A stretch of 64,000 nt of DNA from Hermatobates lingyangjiaoensis (lineage: Eukaryota; Arthropoda; Insecta; Hemiptera; Hermatobatidae), in NCBI GenBank assembly GCA_026182355.1, contig JAPFBL010000034.1:3108501-3172500 (forward strand), given 5' to 3'. The position numbers and the translations under genes are program-made. The notes under the pieces are model-generated. The model made no database searches. It was not told the origin of the DNA and saw only the letters and a program-made list of their open reading frames with translations. Below, in pieces: positions 1 through 11,485 of the stretch. How positions within the stretch are numbered: position 1 is the stretch's first letter; each line of letters opens with the position of its first letter.

Positions 1-1316
1 TTATTTTCTATTAGGGAAACCAACTTATCTGGTTTATTTGCAGTACTCATCCTGCATAAATATACTTTGGAATCCTTACTAACATTGAAGAAAGAAAACG
101 TTTTCTTATTCTTAAATATCTGATAATGAGATCATAATAACTTTCCTTGAACAGTTTCATACCTTGCTCATCATTATTAAATAATAACTGTTACTTCTTT
201 ATTATTTGTGTATAACTTCCAAGAATATATCTATATCATACTTTAGTTGTATCATATTATGTTATGAATAATTATTTATTGTTAGTTATTATTACTTATA
301 TTACAATATTATTCATAACTAAGTTTTCTTTATGTTTGTTTTCGTCTTCTTCTTGATGCAGCCAAATAATTTTTTATGTAATGCTAGAAGTCCACTCTAT
401 TTTGCTCCGATCACATAGTATATTTGATTCTGTTACATATGTAGTTTCCTTCTATAACTCTTCACAACAGTTAAATTCACAATGTGGCATACATTTGAAG
501 CTATTCCAGTAAACTTCTTTATTTGTATCATTTATTTATGTTTTTTTTTTACATCACTTAAGTTTTTGCAACATATTTTAGCTGAAATGCATACAATTTT
601 ATTTTAGCCTTCAGTTATTCAAGTGTGTATAAAGAATTCAATATGATATTATATCCAAACTGTAAAGAACAAAGTATTTACTGAGTTCTGCATTTTTAAT
701 GACAGTTCTTTATCAGGAGAAGATTAGAATAGAAGGTTTGATCGGACTAGCGGAGTTCTGCAAGTCTACAACCTGACCTTACCTTGTTAACTTAATCTTC
801 TTATTTAATCATTATTTATCATTTAATCTTGTATTTAATTATGGTAAGTTTTTATTTATATAAAATGATTAAAAATCATTCGATTTGCTTTGCCATGATA
901 ATGGTTATGAGAGTCGAAAATATGATTTATTTCATCAGATCAGTTATTCTTTTTTGTTTATAGTTGTTTGATATATAAATTTAGAGTAGAATATAAATAT
1001 CACGCAGAAAACAAGACCTTTGCAGGTGAAAGTGAAATAGAGAAATTTGACGTGTCAAGTTTGTGAGAAGTGGGCAAGAAAAGTCTGAGGTTGCCGGCCG
1101 GCTTGAGACCCTCCCTCTCATCTCAACTCTAACCTATCAGTCCCACACCAATCCACTCCCAAACAAAATAAAACAGTTTTCTTTTTCAAAAATATCACTC
1201 ATTCTGCTTTATTCTGTTCTATTTTTATTTAATATGACTCGTGTAAACAATTTATAAAATTAGCAAGTTAAAGTATCCATACGTCACGTACTTATCATCA
1301 AACTCATTTGTATGTA

Positions 1317-1317
<1 letters not shown>
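1..1317. other. AT-rich non-coding stretch
   Basis: No convincing gene or element. A GC-richer island lies at about 1047-1165, resembling other such islands in the window (see findings). Short ORFs here have no recognisable domain. Confidence 0.6.

Positions 1318-1364
<47 letters not shown>
1318..1364. repeat. (TA)n microsatellite
   Basis: Uninterrupted TA dinucleotides directly abutting a family A ribozyme foldback on its right. Similar TA runs touch most ribozyme elements of the window. Confidence 0.95.
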
Positions 1365-1367
<3 letters not shown>

Positions 1368-1368
<1 letters not shown>

Positions 1369-1516
1369 GTTTCACACAAACACGTAAAATAACAATCAAT
1401 GATCAAATCACAATAAGAAAATAGAAGTTGGGTTTTTGACTCTGACGAAGACCGCTTGTTACGGTTGAAAGATCTTAGTCTTGTTTTCCCATTTCTTATT
1501 GTGGTTTGATCATTTA
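1368..1516. mobile_element. Family A PLE-terminus foldback, asymmetric
   Basis: The left part (1368-1420) is the reverse complement of the family A 3' tail, including the TTTCAC...GTGAAA-type hairpin. The right part is a forward ribozyme followed by the tail reading TTGTGGTTTGATCATT. The left ribozyme has been lost. The same tail recurs at about 1967, 9632, 13990, 14767, 21130, 22778, 33288, 46249 and 48272. Confidence 0.7.
1433..1486 (+). ncRNA. Hammerhead ribozyme motif, family A
   Basis: CTGACGA at 1442-1448 is followed by a stem II hairpin (ACCG with CGGT), GAAA at 1467-1470, the self-complementary AGATCT as stem III, then T as the predicted cleavage base. Stem I pairs GACT just upstream of the core with AGTC just downstream. 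This is the minimal type I architecture known from Penelope-like elements. Activity is inferred only. Confidence 0.75.
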
Positions 1517-1557
1517 TATATATAATACGGTACTGTTTTCTTGACAAGAAATTACTA

Positions 1558-1915
1558 ACAAACACTTTTTCTTCTTCTTCGAATTTGGTCAGGGTTAATA
1601 TACGGAATCACCTTTTTGCCAGCGTTTCGTCTTTATTTTCAGACATACTCAGGGCTATAAACTAACAAAAAGACAAAAAACAATGGACATTTGTCATTTC
1701 TACTTTAAAATCGGGTACGGTAGCAGAAGCTAGCCTTGAGTAAGTTTTTCAATTTGTTATGATGATTTTAAAGTAGAAATGACAAATGTCCATTGTTTAT
1801 TGTTTTTTTGTTAGTTTATAGCCCTAAGGATGTCTTAAAATAAAGACGAAACTTTGGCAAAAAGGTGATTCCGTATATTAACTCTGACCAAATTCCAAGA
1901 AGAAGAAAAAGTGTT

Positions 1916-1917
<2 letters not shown>
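1558..1917. repeat. Inverted repeat with damaged ribozyme cores
   Basis: Arms of about 155 bp (1558-1711 and 1766-1917) flank a 54 bp centre. Read on the minus strand, the left arm contains CTGAGTA, a GTCT/AGAC stem and GAAACGC. This is a hammerhead-like layout with a substituted core (CTGANGA expected). The right arm copy is further decayed (CTAAGGA). It is probably another PLE terminus family. Confidence 0.6.

Positions 1918-1918
<1 letters not shown>

Positions 1919-1966
<48 letters not shown>
1919..1966. repeat. (TA)n microsatellite
   Basis: TA run separating two ribozyme-bearing foldbacks. Confidence 0.95.
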
Positions 1967-1968
<2 letters not shown>

Positions 1969-2172
1969 GATCAAACCACAATAAGAAAAAGGGAAAACAA
2001 GACTAAGATCTTTCAACCGTAACAAGCGGTCTTCGTGAGAGTCCAGTTGGGTTTTTGACTCTGACGAAGACTGCTTGTTACGGCTGAAAGATCTTAGTCT
2101 TGTTTTCTCTTTTTCTTTTTGTGGTTTGATCATTGATTGTTATTTCACGAGTTTATGTGAAATCTATATATA
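1967..2172. mobile_element. Family A head-to-head ribozyme foldback
   Basis: Two inverted copies of the family A terminus. The minus-strand copy has CTCACGA instead of CTGACGA, so its core is broken; the plus copy is intact. (TA)n bounds the left side and a short TA run follows on the right. Confidence 0.75.
2052..2105 (+). ncRNA. Hammerhead ribozyme motif, family A
   Basis: CTGACGA 2061-2067 and GAAA 2086-2089 with the AGATCT stem III, T cleavage base and GACT/AGTC stem I. One stem II base differs from the 1433 copy. Confidence 0.75.
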
Positions 2173-2902
2173 TATATATGATGAATTTACCAGGCTTCCA
2201 CAATTTATGAGATAAACGTAAGAAATTTATAATTATAATGCTACTTATAATTGTAATCATTATAATAATTGCAAATATAATTGCAATTAACTCACATATA
2301 TATATAATTCATTTACGATAAAGAAAACATCTCTGTCAACATTCGATGATAAACATATTAAAAAGCGATGTGACTCACAAGACTTGGTGAAGCCAGCAAA
2401 ATATATCGAGTAACTATTTGTATGGATACATAAATTATACCGAAAGTAACATAGAGACAGATGTAATGACTTCTATACAGTTACCATCAGAAGGCAAAGT
2501 GTGCCGTCAACGGAGGCTGAGAGATGACTGAAGTTCAGCATTATACAACGATATATTAGTTATTGAACTGTTTTGAAGAGCTTATTTATATCTGATAATA
2601 AGCTCGAGATTAGTGAAGTGACTGGTTATTAATCGTTTGTAAGAGTGGATAACGCCTGAATTTGCAGTTAATTATTGAAAAGGGTGTAATAGTAATACCA
2701 TGATATTGAATGTTCTTTAAAACGAAATATAAAAATTTATTAAAATAAAGAAAATAGATCAAATGGATTTTATATGTTTAACCAACTCAAGCTATTATAC
2801 TGTATATCATTATTATTATTATAATTTAATAATATGTATATTTACAATAAAACAGGCATGGCAATATGATTGTTATATGTATTTTTATATAACTTGTCAT
2901 TG
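2173..2902. other. AT-rich non-coding stretch
   Basis: Nothing recognisable apart from short TA runs at about 2167 and 2298. Confidence 0.6.
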
Positions 2903-2947
2903 TGAGGTAAAATGGATAAACCAACAAAAGTCTCCACACAAATGAAG

Positions 2948-2997
2948 TTTTATTCAACGCGTTTCGAACACTTTGTGTTCATCATCAGGAAGAAACC
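2948..2997 (-). ncRNA. Hammerhead ribozyme motif, family B
   Basis: Minus-strand core: CTGATGA at 2988-2982, stem II GAACAC/GTGTTC with an AAA loop, GAAA at 2965-2962, self-complementary ACGCGT, then T as cleavage base. Stem I pairs TTC with GAA and TTT with AAA around one mismatch. Confidence 0.8.
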
Positions 2998-3085
2998 AAG
3001 GATGTGGTACTGACGGGTTGGTCCAGTGAACACAACTCTGTTTACTGTTGTGTTCACTGGACTAACCCGTCAGTACCACATCCTT

Positions 3086-3137
3086 GGTTTCTTCCTGATG
3101 ATGAACACAAAGTGTTCGAAACGCGTTGAATAAAACT
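3086..3137 (+). ncRNA. Hammerhead ribozyme motif, family B
   Basis: CTGATGA 3095-3101, six-base-pair stem II, GAAA 3118-3121, ACGCGT stem III, predicted cleavage after T3127. It is the mirror partner of the minus-strand motif in the same foldback. Confidence 0.8.
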
Positions 3138-3222
3138 TCATTTGTGTGGAGACTTTTGTTGGTTTATCCATTTTACCTCAGAATGAGTAAATACCACACA
3201 ATTACGGATTGCACAACTAATG

Positions 3223-4739
3223 ATTTAAAACATGTCATTGATAGTTGTCTATGGTATACAATTTCTTTGGATCGTATAAAGTTTTTCTTATTACATCCAG
3301 TGATAACTAAAACTTAAATGATATTTGCATTACTATTAAGTATACCCATTCACTATTTTAGGCTTGCAGAACAACTGAAATGAATCGAGTAAGTGATAAC
3401 TGAGATCTATCTACGTTAATAATGATACTAGATACTGTCTCCCGAGTAAGTTCTTGATAAAAACTGTTTACTGACATGAAATAATTCTTGTAGTAGGAAA
3501 TATAAATGATAAGCCTTCCTATTAACGAGTATCTAAATAAAAATATAGTTCATCAACAAGCTTATTGCTTTATATATACAGTTTTTCTGTTGGCATGTCT
3601 GTGTAATACCTATGGGGGTGTGTGCGTGTGTGTGTATGTGTGTGCATACAACCATTAATATAAGGAGAGTATAAAAGCATTAACATTAACAGTTCATCTA
3701 TATATATCCACTTTTAAAGAAATAATATGTAGTTGGTTGTAAATCACTAAATACTTTTGATGAATCTCTAATGAATCCGTAAATAAATCCCTAAATCTCC
3801 CCTTATGAAGTTATAGACTTATAGCTCTCTTTAAAATTTTATCAAAACATTGCATTTTGATTAAATTTAATCCAAACTAATTGTATTAAATTTACTTTCA
3901 TCTCATTTAACTTGCTATATTTTAATTAATTTTAAACCGTATTAATGCAAAGTAAAATATATAATAAATAATTTGAAAAAGCAGTGTCCATGATTGAAAT
4001 ATTCTTTATTGTTGTCTTTTGAAGGAAAGGGAAGTCAAAAATTGTATCTGAAAAATCATTTATATCCAATTCTGATTATGTTTTAATTATATGTATGAAA
4101 CATTCAATTTGCAACAGTATGTATATTGTGTCAAATATTTCAATCAAAATTATGAAAGTGCTACAAATATCTATTTAAAAGATCTAGGGGGAGGATAAAT
4201 GTTTCTTTAGAACATTATGTAGGTACATGAAATTCAAATTAAACTTATGTCAGGCATATAAACAATTATATTTTGTAAAGTTGTGAATAAAGTAAATGCA
4301 GGTGATCTACAATAAGGTCTACAATGCAGGTCTTCATACATCCATATAGTGATAAGTAGGTGACTCCTCAAGCCTTCTTACTGGATTTATGTCTGTCTAA
4401 ACCGGATTGAATTTAAATGATTTGTATAGAAGAAAAATAATTATATAAAAACTTTTTCCGAATAATGTTATGAATTTGATTGCTCTAAATTCCTTCATAA
4501 GGAAGGCTCTTAAAAGGTCGCAGAACCTCTTTAGAACTGAACATATATCTAACTCTGATAAAGAGTATTCATACGTATTCAGTACTTAATTATATAAAGT
4601 CACTTTTTAAGTACGACATTGGAAGTTGTGAATCTCTGAATAACATACTATGAAACAAACTAAACAGAATAAAGTGTTCAAGTTCAAACTTCACATGTAT
4701 TCTTAAATATAAACTAAATGAAGTTCCACAATGGAAAAA
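3223..4739. other. AT-rich non-coding stretch
   Basis: Contains a short (TG)n-like run at about 3616-3644. No gene or element recognised. Confidence 0.6.
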
Positions 4740-4880
4740 GAGAAACAATAGAAATCAATGCTCTGAGGCCTTTCACTTTATGTCATCGGAGAGCAAAAAA
4801 TGTAAAAATCAGTTTTTACTTTGTTTGCTCTCTGATGACATAAAGCGAAAGGCCTCAAAGCATTTATTTCTATTGTTTTC
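4740..4880. mobile_element. Family D ribozyme foldback
   Basis: Arms about 4740-4798 and 4823-4880 are inverted copies. The right arm carries a hammerhead core; the left has CCGATGA in place of CTGATGA on its own strand and GTGAAA in place of GCGAAA. Confidence 0.65.
4824..4867 (+). ncRNA. Hammerhead-like motif with very short stem II, family D
   Basis: CTGATGA 4832-4838 and GAAA 4847-4850 are separated by only eight bases, so stem II can be at most one or two pairs. Stem III is the palindrome AGGCCT followed by C, a permitted cleavage base. Stem I can pair GCTCT with AAAGC at four of five positions. Confidence 0.5.
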
Positions 4881-4984
4881 TTTTTTTCTATTGTATTTTA
4901 AACTTCATTGATTGCATCACATGTTTATTTATTTTAATTCTTCTCCATATAATATAATGTTTTTATACTATATAATATATCACA

Positions 4985-5160
4985 CCATTTCACAATAAAC
5001 GCGTAAAATAACTCCAAACTGTATTTAAAAATGGAACTAAGATATTTCTATAAAAATATGTGATCTTTGTAAGTTCCACTGTGACCCTTACGAGGACCAG
5101 TCGTTGTGGTCGAATGATCTTAGTCTTCTATCTGAGTCTTATACTGTGGTATACATCATA
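4985..5160. mobile_element. Decayed family A foldback
   Basis: The left end resembles the family A tail (TTTCACAATAAACGCG). The right part keeps ACGA, a hairpin, GAA and GATCTTAGTCTT but has lost CTGACGA and the GAAA core. An old copy. Confidence 0.45.
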
Positions 5161-8100
5161 TGTATAGGAAACATTTTCTCTGAATTCGTTGAACCATTCA
5201 CTGGAATTTCGATTTGATATGATTAATTTAAATATTATTTGATTTCACTATTTTACTCTAATTAACATCAAGCTATGTAAACAAAATTTTACTTTTAAAC
5301 CTTACTGTAAGAAATAAAAAAAAAATAAAACTAAATAGAAGAAACAAATAACAATATAATTATAAGTATACATTATTTTAATATTATAGCTATAGATCAA
5401 GTTTGCAGTTATCCTATGATGACAGGAAATAAGTTGATTAATATAGATAAAAGTTTTGGAATGTAATTAGTAATTCAAACTACTTGTAATTTATTCTCGC
5501 AATACTTAGTTCTTGAAATCATAATATTTAATATTGTGCTTCAGTATAGTTAACTGCTAGAATGTTTGTGTTTAGTACTGAAGATTACCTAATGGCTTAT
5601 ATTTTTCATAAGGTTTATTGAAAATCCTTGTGCACGCAGTCACATGGAGTGAGTGTAAGCTATGGAACTCGACTTTGTACGATGTCAGTTACTCATTAAA
5701 GATTACTACTTTTTTAAAATTCTTTTATGAGAAGTTTACGAGTCCTGATGATGAATACTCGGATTCCTAGTATGTTAGAATTGTGATTTGTCACAAACTC
5801 CTTGCAGGATCGATAGACATTGAATAATTAAAGAAGAAACTGGTGTACAACATGAACTGTGTCCTTTTACAATGAAACACTTTTCAGTACTTTTCAACAC
5901 TTTTCAATGTAACTTACACCGATAAAATCACTTACCTTCTAACTTGAGCCAGTTTTTTTCATCTTCCTCAAAGAAACCAAATCCAAAAATACGATCTTCA
6001 CGTATCGTATAGTATAGGTATCACGTATCGTATAGGTAGAAAAAATATCTTTTTTCTACTTATCGTCTCCTTCAATGAATCAAACAAATAAATGTTTGAA
6101 AAAGTCAACTTTGGACTTCAGCAAGGATGAGATTGTATGTGTTGCCCAAACCTCCATTTATTTTCTTTCTTTTTTGATATCATCTGGTCAGTAGGAGGGT
6201 GTGCATTTTGTATATAATCAGATATACAATACTTTTCTGTCATTGCCGGGTTTTCATTGTTCGTAACATTTAAGTAGTAAATATACGTTAGGTTTATTTC
6301 ATTAGATGAACTCATCCTATTAAATAAACATTATATAGTAACTTTTTCATTATTATATAGGGAATGCTCTAAAAACTACACTTTACAACGACAAAACATG
6401 AAAGTCATAGAGTCTCAAGTGTAATGGTATGAGAAGAACACAGCATAAATTGTATGTTGTACTATTCTCTTCAAAATAATTACAGAACAAGTCACCTTGT
6501 GCACTCTAAAAGTCAGTTAATATGTTTCTTCCCGCTGATGCTCTATTTGTGAAGTTTTTCTGACAGGTTGTCTGGTTTGCTTACATTGCTTGTGACAAGG
6601 CTGTGTTTCCTCAAGTATCAAAATAATTCTTTTATATTTTTATTCATACTATTGTTTTAAGTCTGTAAAAACTTCATTTGTTTTTCTGAAATCAAGTTCG
6701 ATACTAATGATATTATGAAATAAACCAGCACTTTCTGTTATATTTTCACTGTATTATGTCGTTCTTTACGACTGCAGGTTTTAAGGTAAGTTGATACTTC
6801 AACTGCCAACCTAAGATATTGACAAAAAAATCAATGAATTACGATCGTTTTCAGTAATAATAACTTCCGTGGTTCAATAAGCTTCCATTATGTTGTAAAC
6901 TGATTTTCAAAAACGTTTTTATCCGGTTTTTAGAAGTAGAAACCGGATCATTGAACTTTGCTGATCTAATTTTGGAAACTTCATGCAGCCAAGCAACATT
7001 AAAGGTTGATGGATCGAACTGTCTTGTTAATTGTTTGGCGTCCTGAAATACAACTTAAAATAAATCTATTAAAGGACACTAGATATTTCATTTAGGTGGT
7101 GAAAAATCTTATTGCAGCTATTTATCAAATGGACAGGTGTTTAACATTAGGTCATAATTCAGCTAATTAATTTGCAATTAGAATGTATAATCAGCCTCGT
7201 TGTGTAATGTCAAGACTAATAGCTTCGACAAGAACCTTGACCAGGCTATTAGTGTTCTCGCACGGATATCAATGAACTTAACTCATCTTTCATAACCTAA
7301 TCAAACTTGCATAAATAAAGCAGTTTTTTTTTTACTAAACATATTTCTTGCGCTATTTGTCGAAGAAAATTCTCGTAAAATATAATATCTTCCTTACCTC
7401 GACCTTAATGTAATTAAATTCTGTATTGATCTAGTCCTGAAGATGTCTACAAATATAGATGCAACGTCTGCTTATAGGTGTTGTATTATTGAAGCTAGAC
7501 CAAACCTCGATAAAAAAGAAAAATAATGAAAAATACAATTGAAATTCTTTGTATATATAACATTAAATTTAAAAACCGCGGCAAAAATTACATAGAGCAA
7601 ACGAAAAGAGCTTATTAAGGACTACAGCAGTAATAGAAATATATAAAACAAACTGTCCCTAAATAAATTTGGGCATAACCCAGACAGCATGAAGAACTCT
7701 ATTGACTTACTATAGACAAAACGAAAAGGACAATGAAAGGAATAGAAATTTTCATAATAAAATGACGAACAGATAAATTATCAAACAGGCATTTTAACCA
7801 GACTTTAACAAAATATAATAGATGATTCAAAGAACTGAAATTGACCATGAGATCACAAACAAAAGAAAAACAATTTGATAATTAAATAACCATACAAACT
7901 AAAATAATAGAGTTAACTATACAGACAGGTTTATAATCTAGTTGGCAGGTGTAGGTTATCAGAAACATGAAATCCACAATCAGTTGCCCTTGAAGATGGG
8001 AACTGTAAGTGCCCAAAACCGGTCGAGCTCTCTAAATATTACAGGAAGTATGACGGATAATATTACTATTAATTCTTCTATTATCTTTCGGGGTTGTACG

Positions 8101-8255
8101 TGTATGTTTGCTCTTATTTTCAAATATTTTCATATTCAATTTCAGCAAGTCACCTTCATTTGCCCACGGGTCTCTTTAAGAATGATTTAACATCCTCTAT
8201 ATTGATTTAAAACTATAATAACGAGTGTTTTGTTGATTTAATTACAAATATTTGA
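5161..8255. other. AT-rich non-coding stretch with decayed repeats
   Basis: Contains a 55 bp sequence at 6366-6420 related to 8316-8372, a short duplicated TCACGTATCGTATA at about 6000-6030, and hammerhead-like relics at about 7437-7475 (CTGAAGA, TCTA/TAGA stem, CAACGTC) and 7992-8030 (TTGAAGA, GGG/CCC stem, AAAACCGGTC). No gene recognised. Confidence 0.5.
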
Positions 8256-8405
8256 ATTCTAGAGCAAAATGTTCAATCAGCAGATAACCAAGCATCACAA
8301 CCAAGTGAATGCTTATCCTCTAACGACTGCACTTTACAACTACAAAACAACATGGAAGACATAGAGTCTCAAATATCCTATGCTAGACAGCCTAATTGGC
8401 TTTAG
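8256..8405 (+). pseudogene. Exon-like coding fragment, unidentified
   Basis: An open stretch of about 49 codons with balanced, polar, Gln/Ser/Asn-rich composition runs from just after a stop at 8253 to a TAG at 8403. It contains the peptide LQLQNNMEDIESQIS, which resembles a coiled-coil segment. A second, degraded version (LQRQNMKVIESQV then stop) is at 6366-6420, so this is a dispersed coding fragment: part of a transposon ORF or a duplicated gene piece. There is no start codon in a good context. I do not recognise the family. Confidence 0.3.
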
Positions 8406-9631
8406 CTGATATAGAATTCATCCAATATTTAGCAACTGTTCTTTTAATAATTTTTAAGTCAGCCATATAATATATAAGATTGCCTAAGGGTATAGTATTA
8501 TTTTCCCGCATTATTATATACGAGTATTTATAATAAAGATTTAGTATGAACAAACATGCATTTTATTTAATAAAACAAAATTAAAAAAAGTGCTTTCACT
8601 GGTTTAGTTTTATAAAACAGAAAAGTGTATATTATAGAGTTGAACAATACGAGATAGAAGTATAAAACCAAGAGTTGGTGACATTATCTGGCTAAGTTTA
8701 TAGTAGAAAAGAAGGGTTTCATTTTGGTAAATAAGATGTGGCAGTTTAAGAAAAGTTGAAGAGATCTAGAATGAAGAATGTTCCATTTGACTAAGGTGGA
8801 GAAGGGTGGGGTGGTTATGAAGTGCCTACAGGACAGAAAACTGTTGGTTATGAAAAAAGTTAGTCATTGTGAGAAAAGGTCGCAGAAGTGAGAGATTGGA
8901 GTAAAGTTAGTCGGAACTCAAAACGGACCTAATAAAACACTTGTGTCTTGTTCGTTCCTTTGAATTCTGTTTAACTAATTTATACAAACTTACGAAACTT
9001 GAAAGACTACCAGGAATGCAAAGTAAATAAATTGTTGTTAATTTATAGAATTTATTTCAAGTGGAATTCTTAAATAACAAATATTTCATTAAACTAACTA
9101 ACAGAAAACTAATTGATAATATTTTTTCATATTATAATAATAATGATAATTAGATAATGCTTATTACTTTTATAAATAATTATTCATACATGCCAATTAA
9201 TGTTTCTATACCCATAGCTCGGCGTCAGTAATGTTTTCGATAACGTGTCGCTGATATCAGGAATGTTCTAACTTACTGATCCATATTATCATGTTCAGCA
9301 GCCCCGCTGCGTGCTCTTATCTTCAACATAACCAATATCTTCACATGACCTTATCTCTGTATTACCTCTAGTACTACAATACTAATACAATATGTACAGA
9401 TTTTGTAATTGAAACCACGCAGCAATCACTACATACTCCTCATTATTCCAATTTTAATGTGTAGCATTTTTATTTAGCGGATACTAATAGTGTCATATAT
9501 TAAGTTTAAATATATAAAATATTATTGTAAAGTAATAGTACAACATGTAATACTTTGTGTGGAGCATGTTCTAATAAAGAATTTAAAAAAAAAGTGTACC
9601 CTTATGTTTATGTATACATATATAATATATG
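8406..9631. other. AT-rich non-coding stretch
   Basis: Nothing recognised. Confidence 0.6.
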
Positions 9632-9812
9632 TAATGATCAGACCACAATATGAAATGGGAAAACAAGACTAAGATCTTTCAACCGTAACAAGCGGTCTTC
9701 GCCAGAGTCAAAAACCCAACTGGACTCTGACGAAGACTGCTTGTTACAGTTGAAAGATCTTAGTATTGTTTTCCCATTTCATATTGTGGTTTGATCATTG
9801 ATTGTTATTTCA
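9632..9812. mobile_element. Family A head-to-head ribozyme foldback
   Basis: Inverted pair of the family A terminus. The minus-strand core reads CTGGCGA (the A6 position is changed), the plus-strand core is intact. Short TA-rich sequence lies on the left. Confidence 0.75.
9718..9771 (+). ncRNA. Hammerhead ribozyme motif, family A
   Basis: CTGACGA 9727-9733, GAAA 9752-9755, AGATCT stem III, T cleavage base. GGACT upstream pairs with AGT downstream as stem I. Confidence 0.7.
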
Positions 9813-9937
9813 CTTGTTTTTAAATCTTTTTATATACAATAAATGATATATATATATATTTATATATAAACATAATACAACTATATACATATATAAACTA
9901 TATACAATACTATATACAACTATAAACATATATACAA

Positions 9938-10035
9938 AGAAGAGTAACACGGAGAATAAAACTCAAAAGTTTAGAAGTGTGTTTTTTTACACTGTGTGTT
10001 ACTCTTCTTCGATCATGGACACGTACTGTGTCCAG
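9938..10035. repeat. Two nested hairpins
   Basis: AGAAGAGTAACAC near 9940 is repeated inverted near 9997. Immediately after it GGACAC/GTGTCC forms a 6 bp hairpin with a 5 nt loop at about 10017-10033. It looks like a retroelement foldback without a recognisable ribozyme core. Confidence 0.5.
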
Positions 10036-10195
10036 TTTGAATCGTATTTCCGATTATTAAATGAATATACATATATTTTATTAAAATGTAAACAAGGCGA
10101 CCTGCTTATCATTCCATTGATATATTTCTCCCATAATATTTTTTGTTTCCTTTAGTTTACATAGTAAAAAGCAAGTTCTTCGATGGTTTTATTTT

Positions 10196-10240
10196 TATAC
10201 ACTAACATGTTTTGGTCACCTTGACCATTTTTATAGCATG
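10196..10240 (-). pseudogene. Decayed hammerhead motif, family G
   Basis: On the minus strand the GGTC/GACC stem II is kept, but CTGAAGA has become CTATAAAAA and CGAAACGTT has become CAAAACATGTT. Compare with the intact copy at 10821. Confidence 0.4.
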
Positions 10241-10820
10241 ATCACAATAACAAAAAAAAATAATAACTATACTAATCTACGCATACATAAATTATCAATC
10301 TATAACGTTATTGACAGTTTAATCACTAAATAAACACTCTAAATGCATATCTGACAATTCGCCTAAGTAGGAGGCTACAATAAGGTTTCGCTGTATCACT
10401 TCTCATGCGTCCAGCCTATAGGTTCAAACTTCCTTAAAGTGTTTGTACCCGCAATAGATCTGCTCGGGACTGTCTACTTATTTCATTATTATTAGTTGAT
10501 TACACATGAAGTTTGATCGTCCTGCTGAATCCTGCTATCCGGTTATTCGTACTTGGTTTGACTTCCTTTATTTTGAAGACATCTACTATCTGTAGTAGAT
10601 AGATATCTGTATAGATATATCTATATATATATATATATATATATTAGTGTAACTAGGTAGCAGAAGGGAAAACCTAATGAAACCTGTCATTTTGTTATGT
10701 TAACTAAATTGCACTATTGTATCGATTGTTAACTTTAAACTCATGGAAATACGTTATGTATAACTTTTATTTATGTTTTCTATTTTTAATTGTATAGCGA
10801 GTATCTTGGATTTATCTATT

Positions 10821-10868
10821 ATCAAACCCTGAAGATGGTCAATGAGGACCGAAACGTTGGTCTGTATT
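10821..10868 (+). ncRNA. Hammerhead ribozyme motif, family G
   Basis: CTGAAGA 10829-10835, stem II GGTC/GACC, GAAA 10851-10854, self-complementary ACGT as stem III, then T. Stem I pairs ACC with GGT, and a further CA/TG pair follows one mismatch. The motif lies just upstream of a PLE N-terminal ORF fragment, the position expected between element copies. Confidence 0.75.
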
Positions 10869-10906
10869 TTTATTTGTAATTTTTTTTGTTTTTTTTTCAT
10901 CATTAC

Positions 10907-11050
10907 ATGGATTGTACGAACAAATCTTTTGGTGAACGGTTGTACTTAGTACCAAGTAAATGGAGATGTGAGATCCGAAATCTTGAAAAACTGTATCGAA
11001 AAATAATACATAGAGAAGTTGGAAAGAAATTTAATAATGTGTATATATAT
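10907..11050 (+). pseudogene. PLE ORF N-terminal fragment
   Basis: ATG at 10907 opens a frame ending in a KKFNNV-type motif that runs straight into TA repeat. The layout matches N-terminal fragments at 14146-14323 and 20595-20750 (R-R-I/L-E-x-L, then K-I-V/I, then F-N, then a TA tract). It follows a ribozyme by about 50 bp. The reverse transcriptase core is absent. Function is inferred from similarity among the copies here and their association with ribozymes and endonuclease fragments. Confidence 0.45.
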
Positions 11051-11065
11051 TTATATATAAAAGTG

Positions 11066-11121
11066 TATTTTGGCAGCAAGTCCTCTTTCAAGCATGTATT
11101 ATTGAATTTGATAGCATTCAC
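11066..11121 (-). pseudogene. PLE ORF N-terminal fragment, opposite orientation
   Basis: The minus strand encodes KFNNTCLKEDLLPKYT, close to FNDTCLKEDLLPIYSN at 20701-20748 and [16 protein letters not shown] at 14146-14195. The fragment faces the one at 10907-11050 across the TA-rich centre, so two N-terminal pieces converge on the same tract. Confidence 0.5.
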
Positions 11122-11299
11122 GATATAGATTCTGCATTCACGATCTTCCTACTTATAGCTTCTATATTCCTTACAATTTTCTTTTGAGAAGGTGATAATT
11201 GCCAAAGCAAGTTAGCATACGACATTCAGAAGGCTGAAACACTAAATAAACACTTCACTGGGGATAACTATATTTAATTAAACACTACACTAGATTAAA

Positions 11300-11347
11300 C
11301 TAAGATAACAAGCTTTCGGCCCCATGGGTCATCATCAGGTTCTTAAA
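11300..11347 (-). ncRNA. Hammerhead ribozyme motif, family E
   Basis: Minus-strand CTGATGA at 11338-11332, stem II CCC/GGG, GAAA at 11317-11314, self-complementary AGCT, then T. Stem I pairs AAC with GTT and has further weak pairs. Confidence 0.65.
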
Positions 11348-11485
11348 CTACTTATACTAACTAAATATACATATTACTAACTACTTTGGCGTTTAAAAGC
11401 CAACTGAAAACTGCTTTCTGTCGAAGTGAAAGTGGGGGCGGAGTAGGGGTGAGTGCAGGTAAAAACTTATGGCCCTTCAACTCAA

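Larger units (their letters stand above)
2903..3180. mobile_element. Family B ribozyme foldback, near-perfect arms
   Basis: Arms 2903-3036 and 3047-3180 (134 bp each) are almost identical reverse complements around a 10 nt loop. Each arm carries a complete hammerhead motif. The near-identity suggests a recent event. The adjoining sequence 3183-3222 recurs in reverse at about 29093-29132, so the family extends beyond the arm. Confidence 0.85.

Noticed and set aside
1284..2133. ORFs with long Ile-Tyr runs (also near 14700, 43100, 54200, 58950, 59900)
   Set aside because: They translate (TA)n microsatellites; no coding signal remains without the repeat.
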